Positions 1-9,945 of a stretch of 62,254 nt of DNA are shown here, in pieces (the first letter of the stretch is position 1; each line of letters opens with the position of its first letter). This DNA is from Gemmataceae bacterium (GTDB lineage: Bacteria; Planctomycetota; Planctomycetia; Gemmatales; Gemmataceae). A program made the translations under genes and the position numbers. The notes under the pieces were generated by a model. The model was given only the letters and a program-made list of their open reading frames with translations, did not search any database and was not told the DNA's origin. Location of the stretch: assembly GCA_003136315.1 (NCBI GenBank), contig PLDW01000151.1, forward strand, positions 1-62,254, given 5' to 3'.

Positions 1-159
1 GCTCCTCGTGCAACGGTATTGGGTTTAGTCCGGATACACTATCGCCGCAAGTGTTAGCCTACAAGCCTGCTGCAGCCGGGACTCGATCGCCCGAGCCATC
101 GGGTGCAAAGACACAGAGGTGACATGTCATACCAACCACACCCCAGGTTCTCACTTCTC

Positions 160-1347
160 TTACGAGGACCAATCCCAGCTCACGAACGGAACCGGCAGCA
201 GGAAGGCGTGTTGCTCGTAGAGGCTCGAAATCCCACTCCAGCCCAGATGCTGCGAGGAGAACACAACGAGCACATAGCCAACGACAACGGGGATCACCGC
301 CAGCCGACCGGCCCAGCGGAACACCCAGTACCTGGGGCTGTCTCTCCGGGCTGCTCGGGCATACGCCCAGCCGTCCAGCAGTCGTGCGGGGAAGATGAAC
401 GCCAGGAAGACCAACCCCTCCAGGAACGCCAGATCTCGCGGGATGAGCTCGATCTTCATCAGGTACAGTGGCATCGCCGCCATGAGATGGAACGACAGCG
501 CCACTGCAAAGGCAAGCGGAGCCCGGCGGTAGGTTGCCCGGACCGCCCCGAGCATCCGGAATCCCCGGAACCGGTTATCCCGGGCGAACCGCGTCTGGAG
601 GAATGGGAGATACACCACCACAAGCCCGAGCATAAACCCGCCCAGCACACCGACCGCTGGCACCCGGTGCCCCAGACCCAGCAACGTGAGTGGGATCAGC
701 AGCCAGAGCAACCCACCGGCATAGCCCCTCGCTCCAAGCCAAAAGTAGTACGGTAGACGGAGCGTCCCAACTGCACTCCACACCCCATCGCGTGCTTCCT
801 GGAGTAACCCCCCGCGCCAGCACCGCGTCCCCAGCCAGAAGACGTTCAAAGGGCGGGCAAAATCCCGGAGCCGCCCTCCCCGCAGCAAGGCCGCGATCAC
901 ATGCAGGGCGTAGAGTGTCGCGAGCAGGGTGAGCCAGTTCTCCCAGAGCCGTGTACCCCGCCCCACAGGATCGATGATCCGGGCCGAATCCGCCATCACC
1001 GAAAGACCGTACAGCGGTAGCCACAGGATCACACATCCGGCCGCAGCCCCACCGAATCGCGCGGCGGTCCGGACCCCGACAAAGCCGTCCCTGAGGCGAC
1101 CACTCCGGGCCACCCGGCCACAGGCTTCGAGCAGGTAACCCAGTACCAGAAACTGACCCAACGGGACCGCCGACAACACCGCCAGAGCGAGCCAGAGTGT
1201 CCCTGCCCCGAACACCCATCCGCAAGCCGACCTGACGAACCCGATCACCACATTGATCGGATCTGCCACCGGTACGGGGACGCGACGAGCAACCCGCGGC
1301 GGGGGCTCGGGTTCACGAATCGGGATGGCGACGGGCCGCATGGTCAT
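160..1347 (-). CDS. Polytopic membrane protein of unknown function
   Basis: This 395-residue protein has no enzyme motif that I recognise. After a Pro/Arg-rich cytoplasmic tail of about 30 residues it shows roughly seven to nine hydrophobic segments, including VFGAGTLWLALAVLSAV, GCVILWLPLYGLSVM, LLIPLTLLGLG, VLGGFMLGLVVVYL and VIPVVVGYVLVVF, so it is an integral inner-membrane protein. The start at 1347 is followed two codons later by another ATG (1341), and neither has a clear ribosome binding site. It is divergent from the DUF1549 gene, with an A/T-rich inverted heptamer repeat between them. The overall pattern resembles planctomycete membrane proteins that lack a functional assignment. The gene is convincing; the function is unknown. 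Confidence 0.75.
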   Translation of the reverse strand: MTMRPVAIPIREPEPPPRVARRVPVPVADPINVVIGFVRSACGWVFGAGTLWLALAVLSAVPLGQFLVLGYLLEACGRVARSGRLRDGFVGVRTAARFGGAAAGCVILWLPLYGLSVMADSARIIDPVGRGTRLWENWLTLLATLYALHVIAALLRGGRLRDFARPLNVFWLGTRCWRGGLLQEARDGVWSAVGTLRLPYYFWLGARGYAGGLLWLLIPLTLLGLGHRVPAVGVLGGFMLGLVVVYLPFLQTRFARDNRFRGFRMLGAVRATYRRAPLAFAVALSFHLMAAMPLYLMKIELIPRDLAFLEGLVFLAFIFPARLLDGWAYARAARRDSPRYWVFRWAGRLAVIPVVVGYVLVVFSSQHLGWSGISSLYEQHAFLLPVPFVSWDWSS

Positions 1348-1370
1348 TCCGCCGGGGACTATTTCAGTTT

Positions 1371-1454
1371 AAGGTTTAAAGTTTAAGGTTTAAAGTTCTA
1401 AAACCAATCTCTACATTCCAGGTCTTCAACTTTAAACTTTAAATTTTAAACCTT
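1371..1454. repeat. Imperfect inverted repeat built of TTTAAAG-type heptamers
   Basis: The arms at 1371-1397 and 1428-1454 are both runs of the heptamer GTTTAA(A/G). They are reverse complements with two mismatches in 27 positions, separated by a 30-nt loop. The element fills most of the 145-bp gap between two divergent genes and is strikingly A/T-rich against its surroundings. It could form a cruciform or act as a bidirectional promoter spacer. Similar heptameric tracts occur near 46.9 and 47.1 kb. Confidence 0.8.
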
Positions 1455-1555
1455 GTTACCTGGGCTACCCACGCTGGCCCGACGCAGTTTCATTGAAACG
1501 CACTGCCATGACGTGGGGTATGATCCAGGGAATCCCTACCTCCGGAAGAATGCCC

Positions 1556-3166
1556 ATGTGGGCCCGCAACCTCCTCTTCGCCGGAATCGTCATCGCCGGA
1601 GTCGGCGTCCTCCGGACGAGCCTGTTCCCACTCGACACCAAAGCCCGGCAGGTGACATTTGACCCCGGTCCGACAGCGAATGACGAGTTCCAGGCCGTCG
1701 TTCAACGCGTCGATGCAGCGTTCCGAACGGGGTGGGCGGACGAGGGCTTGACCCCGGCCCCACTCGCCCCTGACCTCATCGTCGCCCGCAGACTCTCGCT
1801 CGCCCTCACGGGGAGTGTTCCATCGCTGGAGGAGATCCGCCAGTTCGAGGCCCAACCGCCTGAGCACAGGGTGGATGGCTGGGCGACCCATCTTCTCCAC
1901 GACCGACGGTTCGCGGACTATTTTGCCGACCGACTCAGCCGGGCCTATCTCGGCACCGAGGACGGGCCGCTCATCGTCTACCGCAAGCGACGGTTCCTGT
2001 CCTGGCTCAGCAGCGAGATCGCCAAGAACACACCCTATGGCCAGATCGTCCGAGAGATGATCGCGGGTCGGGGCCTGAACACCGACACCCCTGCGGTGAA
2101 TTTTATCGCTGCGACTTACGATGACGTGAAGAAAGCGCCAGACCCGGAGAAGCTCGCAGTCCGGGTGTCACGGGCGTTCCTCGGGTTGCGGATCGACTGC
2201 GCTCAGTGCCACGATCACTTCCTCGAACCCGAATGGAAGCAGACCCACTTTCAGGCTCTCGCAGCGTACTTTGGCCAGACCCGGCAAGTGGTCACCCATG
2301 TATCCGATGCTGGTGGCGAGTATCACTACGAAGACCGCGTCCAGGGTGGAACTCATACGATCGAGCCATCTGTTCCATTCCTCCCCGAGTTACTCCCGAG
2401 TGGTGGTACCCGCCGGGAGCAACTCGCCGGGTGGCTCACCGACGAGCGAAACATTCACTTCGCACGGGCGACTGTCAACCGGGTCTGGGCGATGATGTTC
2501 AATCGCCCACTGCGTAAGCGAGTCGAAGCACAGACTCTGTCCGAGCCTGCCCCTCCCGCACTTGACATCCTGGCAGCCGATTTCGCTGCGCACAACCACG
2601 ACCTTCACCGACTCATCCTCCTGATCGCCTCCACCGAGGTCTTCCGGCTCGATAGCACTGGCCCGGAAGTCGTCACCGCCGACCACGAGCAATCCTGGGC
2701 CGCTTTCCCCCTCACTCGCTTGCGACCCGAACAGGTGATCGGTACAGTCCTCCAGGCGGCCACTGTCCGGACGATCAATCAAAACTCTCACGTTATCGTC
2801 CGCCTGTCTCGATACTTCGGCGAAAAGAATTTTGTCACGCGATACGGTGATGCCGGGGACGACGAATTCGACCACTCCGACGAGACCATCCCCCAGCGGT
2901 TGCTGATGATGAACGGGGATCTCGTCGACAAGCAGGCCCGTGACGAACTGCTCAACGCCTCCGCCCAAATCGCAATCCTTGCCCCGGACGACCGAACTGC
3001 CGTCGAGGCCGCGTACCTGGCCGTCCTGACTCGTCGGCCGACCGATCCCGAGCGAGACCACTTCACCGCCAAACTGGCTGGAACCACCGGGAAAGAGCGG
3101 CAGGGGCGGCTGGCCGATTTGTTCTGGGTACTGTTCAACTCCACGGAGCTGTCATGGAATCATTGA
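1556..3166 (+). CDS. DUF1549/DUF1553 domain protein (planctomycete PSD-type), membrane-anchored
   Basis: This protein of about 536 residues carries an N-terminal anchor (NLLFAGIVIAGVGVL) followed by the DUF1549 region (LIVARRLSLALTGSVPSLEEI, then RFADYFADRLSRAYLG). A CAQCHDH motif resembles the c-type haem or metal motif seen in this family, and a DUF1553-like C-terminal half follows (RATVNRVWAMMFNRPL, then PQRLLMMNGDLV). Proteins of this family are almost always paired with DUF1501 proteins in planctomycetes, as here; the biochemical role is not established. The reading frame is open from 1493 (TTG) and other ATGs lie at 1508 and 1550. I prefer 1556 because GGAAG lies 7 nt upstream. Its end overlaps the next gene by 13 nt, so the two are probably co-translated. 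Confidence 0.9.
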   Translation: MWARNLLFAGIVIAGVGVLRTSLFPLDTKARQVTFDPGPTANDEFQAVVQRVDAAFRTGWADEGLTPAPLAPDLIVARRLSLALTGSVPSLEEIRQFEAQPPEHRVDGWATHLLHDRRFADYFADRLSRAYLGTEDGPLIVYRKRRFLSWLSSEIAKNTPYGQIVREMIAGRGLNTDTPAVNFIAATYDDVKKAPDPEKLAVRVSRAFLGLRIDCAQCHDHFLEPEWKQTHFQALAAYFGQTRQVVTHVSDAGGEYHYEDRVQGGTHTIEPSVPFLPELLPSGGTRREQLAGWLTDERNIHFARATVNRVWAMMFNRPLRKRVEAQTLSEPAPPALDILAADFAAHNHDLHRLILLIASTEVFRLDSTGPEVVTADHEQSWAAFPLTRLRPEQVIGTVLQAATVRTINQNSHVIVRLSRYFGEKNFVTRYGDAGDDEFDHSDETIPQRLLMMNGDLVDKQARDELLNASAQIAILAPDDRTAVEAAYLAVLTRRPTDPERDHFTAKLAGTTGKERQGRLADLFWVLFNSTELSWNH

Positions 3167-4458
3167 TGAGAACGCAGAACGCGGAAGGCGGAACGCGGAA
3201 CGAAGAGTCGGGGCTTGTGACATCACGGCTTCCTCGGCGCGGTTTCCTTGCCGCGGCAGGGTTGGCCTGGCTGACCCCACTGGGCACGAGGCTGGCACGA
3301 GCGGCGGAGAAAGATCACGGACCCGCGAAATCGGTTATTGTCCTGTGGATGGGGGGAGGCCCCAGCCAACTCGAAACCTTCGACCCCAAGCCCGGGACCG
3401 ATATTGCCGCTGGCACCCGGGCGATCGACACCGCGGCACGGGGGGTTCAACTGGCTGCCGGTCTGGAGCAACTCGCCGACCAGATGGGTCACGTCGGGCT
3501 CGTTCGGTCGCTGGTCAGTCTGGAGGGCGACCACGAGCGCGGGACCTACCTGCTCAAGACGGGTTACCGCCCGGACCCGACCGTTGTCCACCCATCGATC
3601 GGAGCGATCGTCTGCCACGACTTCCCGGACGCGGGGGTCGATATCCCGCGGCACGTCTCGATCCTCCCCGGCCAGTGGCCAGCCCGCGGCGGTATGCTCG
3701 GGGCGGAGTACGATGCCTTCAAGGTCCACGACCCGGCCAAGAAAGTACCGGACGTCACACCCACCGTCCCCGCTGATCGATTCGACACCCGGCTGAAGGA
3801 CCTGGATGTGGTCGAGGGAGCGTTTGCGAAAGGCCGCGGGCAGGCCGGAGCGACCGGGCACCGGGACACGATGGACCGGGCCAGGCGACTGATGAGTTCC
3901 GAGCAACTGCGTGCGTTCGATGTCTCTCGGGAATCCGCATCTATCCGAAAGGAGTATGGCGAAACCCCATTCGGTCGCGGATGCCTGGCGGCCCGGCGGT
4001 TACTGGAGGTGGGCGCACGCTGCGTGGAGGTCACGCTGGATGGCTGGGACAGCCACGCCAACAACCACCAGATTCACTCGCGGCTCGTTGGGGTGCTCGA
4101 CCCTGCGTTCGCAGCGCTTTTGCGGGATCTGAAGACCCGGGACATGCTCCGGCACACGGTGGTGTTGTGCGTCGGCGAGTTCGGCCGGACCCCCATCGTC
4201 AACGCGCTGGGCGGGCGAGACCACTGGCCGCATACATTCAGTGCAGCAATCGCCGGAGGCAGGATTCGTGGCGGGGTGGTTGTCGGGGAAAGCGACCCGG
4301 CTGGCGGGAAGCAACCAAAAGAGCCGGTCCCTGTGGCCAACCTTCACGCAACCATCTTCAAAGCCCTCGGAATCGACTGGGAAAAGACCTTGAAAACCCC
4401 CATCCGGCGGACCATCCGACGAAGTGAAGGGACGCCAATCAAGGAATTGCTGTCGTAG
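3154..4458 (+). CDS. DUF1501 domain protein with Tat-type signal
   Basis: This is a 434-residue member of the DUF1501 family, which is distantly related to alkaline phosphatase and sulfatase folds. A twin-arginine signal (LPRRGFLAAAGLAWL, near residues 26-40) predicts Tat export. Family hallmarks visible are VLWMGGGPSQLETFDPKPG, LLKTGYR, VCVGEFGRTP and GRDHWPHTFSAAIAGG. The start at 3154 has GGAG 5 nt upstream and overlaps the preceding gene by 13 nt; a second ATG at 3166 is possible. The first 20 codons contain a quasi-tandem GAACGCGGA tract (about 3173-3208) that encodes a low-complexity N-terminus and looks like an expanded simple repeat. The pair with the DUF1549 gene is a standard planctomycete operon of unknown substrate. 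Confidence 0.92.
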   Translation: MESLMRTQNAEGGTRNEESGLVTSRLPRRGFLAAAGLAWLTPLGTRLARAAEKDHGPAKSVIVLWMGGGPSQLETFDPKPGTDIAAGTRAIDTAARGVQLAAGLEQLADQMGHVGLVRSLVSLEGDHERGTYLLKTGYRPDPTVVHPSIGAIVCHDFPDAGVDIPRHVSILPGQWPARGGMLGAEYDAFKVHDPAKKVPDVTPTVPADRFDTRLKDLDVVEGAFAKGRGQAGATGHRDTMDRARRLMSSEQLRAFDVSRESASIRKEYGETPFGRGCLAARRLLEVGARCVEVTLDGWDSHANNHQIHSRLVGVLDPAFAALLRDLKTRDMLRHTVVLCVGEFGRTPIVNALGGRDHWPHTFSAAIAGGRIRGGVVVGESDPAGGKQPKEPVPVANLHATIFKALGIDWEKTLKTPIRRTIRRSEGTPIKELLS

Positions 4459-4566
4459 TGACTGCCCAGGCGATTCCGGGCGAAAATGCGATTCCCCGAT
4501 CCTCCGAACCTCACCGGTTACCCCCAAGTTAATTGGGACCATATCCTAAGCCACTCCTCCGGTTGG

Positions 4567-7500
4567 TCACGGAGCTGCGGGCAGCAAATTCGGACTCTGG
4601 ACGATGTCGATACCGTTGAGCACCCAGATCGGGCCGCTGATGGTGATCGTCAGAATCCCGTCTCCGTTCACGTCCTGGCCCGTCAGGGTGTACACCCCCG
4701 GAGGATTGCTCGTCGCCGTTGCCGACACGGTCGTACCACCCTCCGCACCGATGGTAATCCCCGTCCAGGCGTTGTACGGATCGGACACATATGCCCGGAT
4801 CGTATACGTGGCTCCCGGCTGCACTGCGATCTCGAACTCACTCGTCCCTGAACCATACGCTGCCGAACCGTAAAACTGCTTCTCCGTTGGCGTCAACGGC
4901 GAATTGGCCGGGAAGTACGCTGCCGGACGCACGAACGAGCTGACCGGGCTCGACCAACCATACTGTGATCCTGGCGTGAACACCGTCGTGTTCGACACCG
5001 CCGCGAACCCAGCTATCGCCGTTCCCGGTGTCACGAATTCCAGTCGCGTCCCAGTCGCGGAGATCGGGTTCGTTGCACCCGTTGCCGGGGTTGGCAGTCC
5101 ACCGGTGGTCGCCACATCGACACCACTAGCCACCCAGATTCCCCCGTTAATGGTGATATCCAGAATACCCGTACCACCGTCGGACACATCATACAGGGTC
5201 ACATACCCGAACCGGTCCGCCACCGGATCGACTGCCTCCAGAGTCGACCCGTTCACGCTCACCGTGATCCCCGCCCAGGCGTTGTACGGGTCGCCCACGT
5301 ACACCCGCACATCCTCGTCACTGTTCTTGGGAACCGAGACCTCGAACGTCCCACTCCCTTCACCCCACACTCCTGCACGATACAGGTTGGCCGGATACGG
5401 TGCTGGCACCGACCCCACTCCACGGTCGTAGCCACTCTCCACAGTCGTCCAGCCGTAACCGATTGTCGGCGAGTACACCGTTGTGTTCGGCACCGACGTG
5501 AACCCGGACTGCACTGGCGAGCCATTGAACGTGAAATCGAGCCGCTGGACAATCGCGGTGGGCGGACTCGACGGCGGCGGTGGTGGTGTGTAACCGGTGT
5601 AGTTCTGCGTGAACACACCCAGACTCGCGCCCGTCACCTCGGTCACCGTGATTGTGCTCGTCATCGTCGATGTCGACAGTGGCGAGGTGATCGCGAAGTT
5701 CGCCATCCCACTCCCGTTTGCCAGCACCTGGATTCCCGTGTACGTTGGGCCGGCGTCCGCGGTCGTCTGCGTTCCCAGACTCGTTGTCACTGTGATGAGA
5801 GAGTTCGGCGTCGCACCGGTGATCGTGTACGTGGTTGACGTCTGACCATCGGCCGTCACCGTAGCTGGCAACAGGGTCGCCGTGTACGAGCCTCCGGTCC
5901 CGCTTGCCGAGCCTTTGTATGTCGTCCCGTTCAGGGTCAAGTCCGCCTCCGTCCCGACGGGCGGCGATGCTGTCCCCACCACCGGACGAACCTCGACATC
6001 CTGGAGTGTCCAGAACCCATTCGCCGAATTGGTCGACACCCCAAACCGCAGCCGAATTCGACCCGAGGAATCACTCGTCGCCGGGAAGGTGAAGCTAGTC
6101 GATTGACCGGCGGCAGTGCTCACTCCCGTCACCGGTGTGCTCTCGATGATCGTTCCCGTCGCAGGATCGACCACCTCCACATACATTCCACTCTCCGCGC
6201 TGAGCGGATCACCCAGTAGCACCGTCACGCTGTACACTGCGTTCGCGGCCGGCATGTCCACCTCAAAATCCCCCGGTGTCGAGGATGTCCCATACACCCC
6301 GTCCCGTTGGAGATTGTTGGGGCTGCCACCGCTGTCGAACGTGGTTGGGGCTGTCCCGAGCCAGCCCATCGCGTTCACAGCCGTCGAAATGTACGGCGAG
6401 TTATCGAACACTAGATACGCCGGGCCACTGTCGGAGGCGGCCGGCGTGCCCAGCGGGCCAACGTCGATCCGTCGGACCACCGGCAGCGTGTAGGTCTGGT
6501 AGACCGGGTTTGGCAGCAGGTACGGGCTGGAACTGACCGCCAGCCCGCCAGCCGCGGTCGGCCCAACCTGTCCCGTGCCGCTGGCACCTGTCACGTCTGT
6601 GACAGTGATCAGCGACGGCTCGTCCCCCGTCGGACGAAGGATCTGGAAGGTGAAGCCTCCCAGTGCATTGGCCTGCACCTGGAAGCCCTTCACTGCCGGG
6701 TCGATGTCCGTCCCGTAGGGCGTTCCGTTCTGCGGGTGAATTGTCAACTCGGCGTAGGGGGCCGCTCCACTGCCGTTGTAGGTGTCGACTGTCAATCCAT
6801 CAGCCACCTGCGGCTGGCTGAACGGGGCCGAATCCGCACGGGTCACTGTCAGCGGAGCGACCAGACCCAGCGGTCGGACATCCAAACCGCTGATTGTCCA
6901 GAACGCACTCGTCCCCCCATACGGCTTGTCGATAGTGAATAGCAGAGTCGAACTGCTCCCCGGATTAAACATCCCCGAGTACGACACATACTTGTACGAT
7001 GTCGAGGCAAAGGTATTAAACGTATTGGGCGACGGGTTGAGAAGGCTCTCGTAGGGGTTGCTCGGCGTGCCGACATAGACATTAATCAGATCGCGACCAG
7101 AGCCGAAGGTATCGCCGATGTAAGCGGTCACCTGCACGATCTGATTGGGAACAACAGTCACTTGGAACACTCCGTCGTTGGCACCGCCTCCTTGGTTGCC
7201 CCACTCAGCGGTCTGAAGCAGTGTCGCCAGGCCCGGAGAGTTCGGCACTCCGGATGCCCCATAGGTCGCCTGACGATCGTAGGCACCCGCACCTGGGTTG
7301 AGCCAGCCATCGTTGGCGGCACCGACAGGAGTCGCGCTGCCCGGGGTGGTGGACGGGGTCACCGCGTAGAACCCAGGCTGCGTCGCAGAACCGACTGGCT
7401 GGAAGTCGAACGAACCTCCCTCCCCGAGGGGAACCGATCCAGTGATGACTGTCAGAGTGAAATTCTGCGTGGCATTGGGGCTGACGCCGTTACTGGCGGT

Positions 7501-9945
7501 GAGAACCAAGTTGTAAACGCCTGCGGTTCCCATAGCCGGGTTGCCACTGAGGACACCCGTGGTGGGATTCAGAATCAGCCCGCTTGGTAGCATACCCGTG
7601 GTCACAGCGTAGGTCGGGGCCGGGAACCCGGTGGCCGTCACAGTAAAGGTGCCGATACTGCCCACGGTGAAGGTTGCGTTCGCAGCGCTGCTGAATGCCG
7701 GTGCCTGGTCGACGGTCTGAGTGATGGACGACGAGGTGCTCCCGGCAAAGTTCAGGTCGCCGCTGTAAACGACCGTGATGGAATCTTGACCTGCGGGCAA
7801 GGAGGACGTGGTAAACGTCGCCACCTGGGACGAGGAGGGAGAGGTTGACTGGTCCAGTGGGTTGAGCGCGACCGTCCCCAGCAACGTGCTACCGTCCATG
7901 AACGACACGGTCCCAAGGGGGACGAAGAACACGCCCTCCGGATTCACCGTGGCAGTGAACGTCACGCTTTGTCCGACGGTGATGGTCGGAGCCGAAGAGG
8001 TGACGGTGGTGGTGGGGTTCGCGAGGACCACCTGCACCAGCGTCGTGCTGCCAGCCGCGTAACCATCGGTCGCGTCGCCGCTGTAAGTCGCGATGATGTG
8101 GTAGTGGTCGGGAACCAGTGCCGAGGTCGTGAAAGTGGCCTGGCCGTTCACCAGGGGCTTCGTGCCCAGCGTCACCGGAGTGCTGTTCAGCGGATTGTTG
8201 ACCCCGGAAGTGTACGAGTAGGTGATGCTGCCCGTCGGCACAGCGCCGCCGTCAGTGGAAGCGAGCGTCGTCGTGAAGGTGACCGGTTGGCCGACGACAG
8301 CGGGGTTGAGTGAGGAGACGTTGGTGAGGCTGTAATTGCTGTAGCCGCCCAGAGCGAACAGCGTGCCCCCGTTGATGGCGTAGACCACGCCATTGGGACC
8401 GATGGCCGTTGGCGTGTAGGGTTCGCCGTAGCCGTCGGTGATCTCCACCGCCTGGGTGATCGTGTCGGTGGCCAGGTTCCAGCGGTAGGAGTAACCATCT
8501 TCATTGTTGATGAACACGCTGTCGGTGGCAGGATCGACGGCGGTGCCGTTGGTACACCACTCGCGCGTGGCGTCGGGATAACCACCGTTGATATAGCCGC
8601 TGTCCTCGGTCGGGCTGGTGATGGTCAGGATCTGCTTCATCACCAGCATGTTGGGGTTGGGGTCGTTATTGGGGTCGGTCTGCGTGGCGTACGGGTCGAG
8701 GACGGCGATCTCGTTGACACCGTTGCCTCCGGAGGAGCCCGTCTCGGCGGCCACGTAGTTGTTGTACTTGGTCAGAATGAGGTACGGGGAAGTGCCGGTG
8801 TAGGAGGGGACCATCGAGGTGGGAATGATCGATGCCGTGTCGTCCCATCCGAAAGCGCCAGGAGTGTATTCGGTGGCGAGGTTGGCGGAGTAATGGGTCA
8901 TCAAGCCGCGCGAGCCGTCGTAGTTGTCCGCGAAGACGCCCATGAAGACAGTGCCGTCCGGGGCCACCATCGGCGCGGCCGTGCTGACATTGATCAGTTC
9001 AACGCCGGTACCACTATTGGGCACCGAGAGCACCACGGCGTACTCAGGCGCCAGGGTGGTGGCATTCAAGCCGACCAGGTTTGGCCCATTGGAGCCGTTG
9101 ATGGCGACGTACACGATCGAGTTGTCGTTGCTGAGCGCGGGGACCGAGCCAAGGGCCGGAGTGCCGGTCCCCCCGGAAACCTGAATGGCTGCCCCACCCA
9201 GCACGTAAGTGCCGGCACCCGTCGCGCTGACGCGGCCAACGCCCCCATCGTTGATCCCGGAAGGATTGCTCCCCGTCTCCGTGAAGCCGAAGAAGACGTT
9301 GCCCGCATTGTCCACCGTCAAGGGCGTATTGATGTAGAGGGTGGAGTTGTAGGCCGACTCGTTGGCGGTGTAATTGGCGGTCCCGTAAAACGCCACCTGG
9401 AGGGGGGTCGGCGTGGAACTGCCGGGATTGTCGGGATGGCTGATGTAGTCGAGCGTTCCACCGGGGCCTGGGAAATAGACGCGGTCGGCGACCGGGTCGT
9501 AAACGGGCTGGTAGGGAGGCATCCAACTATAGCTCGGCGTGACGTACTGGCTGGTTGCGGTCCAGAGGAGGGCCCCCGTGTTGCCGTTGAACGCTTCCAG
9601 CTCGAAATTGGTCGTACCAGGGCTGTTCCCACCCGAGGTGACCTTGACGGGAACGATGACCGTGTCGTTGGGCGTGAAGACCGGCTCCCCCGTGTGGTAA
9701 AAGTACGTGCCGTTGAGGTTGATCGAGGTCTGCCAGAGAATCTGGTCCGTGGGCTGGGCCGCCACAGTGGAGATCCCCGTGTGTTGTGCGTTGCCGTTGA
9801 AATTGTTCCAGGACGCTGGGACGGTGCGGTCTTCAAGTACCTCGATCCTTCGACCGACTAGCCGGTAGGGTTGACAAATTGGGGTGGTCTTCCGGTTACG
9901 GAAGGCCTTTGTCGTCAGGCGTCGGAACAGGGTGTTGGAAGACAT
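4567..9945 (-). CDS. Giant secreted surface protein: beta-propeller plus Ig-like and malectin-like repeats
   Basis: This protein of about 1792 residues is probably exported to the cell surface. The N-terminus is basic and carries RRIEVLEDRTVPASW, the planctomycete extracellular-protein motif (Planc_extracel type). Next comes a propeller-like region (about residues 20-540) with repeated VDPATDSV and VAPDGTVFMG-type strands. Two Big_3-like Ig repeats follow (VGQPVTFTTTLAS and VGQSVTFTATVNP), then a putative-Ig domain (LPSGLILNPTTGVLSGNP). The C-terminal half holds four diverged copies of a module that reads roughly FDF or RLDF, GYGW, YDRG, VYG, FEV, VYVGDP, as in carbohydrate-binding malectin-like folds. 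There is no enzyme motif. The frame stays open to 10014, but I place the start at the ATG at 9945, before MSSNTLFRRL. A role in adhesion or glycan binding is inferred. Confidence 0.85.
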   Translation of the reverse strand: MSSNTLFRRLTTKAFRNRKTTPICQPYRLVGRRIEVLEDRTVPASWNNFNGNAQHTGISTVAAQPTDQILWQTSINLNGTYFYHTGEPVFTPNDTVIVPVKVTSGGNSPGTTNFELEAFNGNTGALLWTATSQYVTPSYSWMPPYQPVYDPVADRVYFPGPGGTLDYISHPDNPGSSTPTPLQVAFYGTANYTANESAYNSTLYINTPLTVDNAGNVFFGFTETGSNPSGINDGGVGRVSATGAGTYVLGGAAIQVSGGTGTPALGSVPALSNDNSIVYVAINGSNGPNLVGLNATTLAPEYAVVLSVPNSGTGVELINVSTAAPMVAPDGTVFMGVFADNYDGSRGLMTHYSANLATEYTPGAFGWDDTASIIPTSMVPSYTGTSPYLILTKYNNYVAAETGSSGGNGVNEIAVLDPYATQTDPNNDPNPNMLVMKQILTITSPTEDSGYINGGYPDATREWCTNGTAVDPATDSVFINNEDGYSYRWNLATDTITQAVEITDGYGEPYTPTAIGPNGVVYAINGGTLFALGGYSNYSLTNVSSLNPAVVGQPVTFTTTLASTDGGAVPTGSITYSYTSGVNNPLNSTPVTLGTKPLVNGQATFTTSALVPDHYHIIATYSGDATDGYAAGSTTLVQVVLANPTTTVTSSAPTITVGQSVTFTATVNPEGVFFVPLGTVSFMDGSTLLGTVALNPLDQSTSPSSSQVATFTTSSLPAGQDSITVVYSGDLNFAGSTSSSITQTVDQAPAFSSAANATFTVGSIGTFTVTATGFPAPTYAVTTGMLPSGLILNPTTGVLSGNPAMGTAGVYNLVLTASNGVSPNATQNFTLTVITGSVPLGEGGSFDFQPVGSATQPGFYAVTPSTTPGSATPVGAANDGWLNPGAGAYDRQATYGASGVPNSPGLATLLQTAEWGNQGGGANDGVFQVTVVPNQIVQVTAYIGDTFGSGRDLINVYVGTPSNPYESLLNPSPNTFNTFASTSYKYVSYSGMFNPGSSSTLLFTIDKPYGGTSAFWTISGLDVRPLGLVAPLTVTRADSAPFSQPQVADGLTVDTYNGSGAAPYAELTIHPQNGTPYGTDIDPAVKGFQVQANALGGFTFQILRPTGDEPSLITVTDVTGASGTGQVGPTAAGGLAVSSSPYLLPNPVYQTYTLPVVRRIDVGPLGTPAASDSGPAYLVFDNSPYISTAVNAMGWLGTAPTTFDSGGSPNNLQRDGVYGTSSTPGDFEVDMPAANAVYSVTVLLGDPLSAESGMYVEVVDPATGTIIESTPVTGVSTAAGQSTSFTFPATSDSSGRIRLRFGVSTNSANGFWTLQDVEVRPVVGTASPPVGTEADLTLNGTTYKGSASGTGGSYTATLLPATVTADGQTSTTYTITGATPNSLITVTTSLGTQTTADAGPTYTGIQVLANGSGMANFAITSPLSTSTMTSTITVTEVTGASLGVFTQNYTGYTPPPPPSSPPTAIVQRLDFTFNGSPVQSGFTSVPNTTVYSPTIGYGWTTVESGYDRGVGSVPAPYPANLYRAGVWGEGSGTFEVSVPKNSDEDVRVYVGDPYNAWAGITVSVNGSTLEAVDPVADRFGYVTLYDVSDGGTGILDITINGGIWVASGVDVATTGGLPTPATGATNPISATGTRLEFVTPGTAIAGFAAVSNTTVFTPGSQYGWSSPVSSFVRPAAYFPANSPLTPTEKQFYGSAAYGSGTSEFEIAVQPGATYTIRAYVSDPYNAWTGITIGAEGGTTVSATATSNPPGVYTLTGQDVNGDGILTITISGPIWVLNGIDIVQSPNLLPAAP

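Noticed and set aside
8893-9861. 322-codon plus-strand frame within the giant surface protein.
   Set aside because: Its translation is Arg/Gly/Val-rich and antisense to a propeller region with regular strand repeats.
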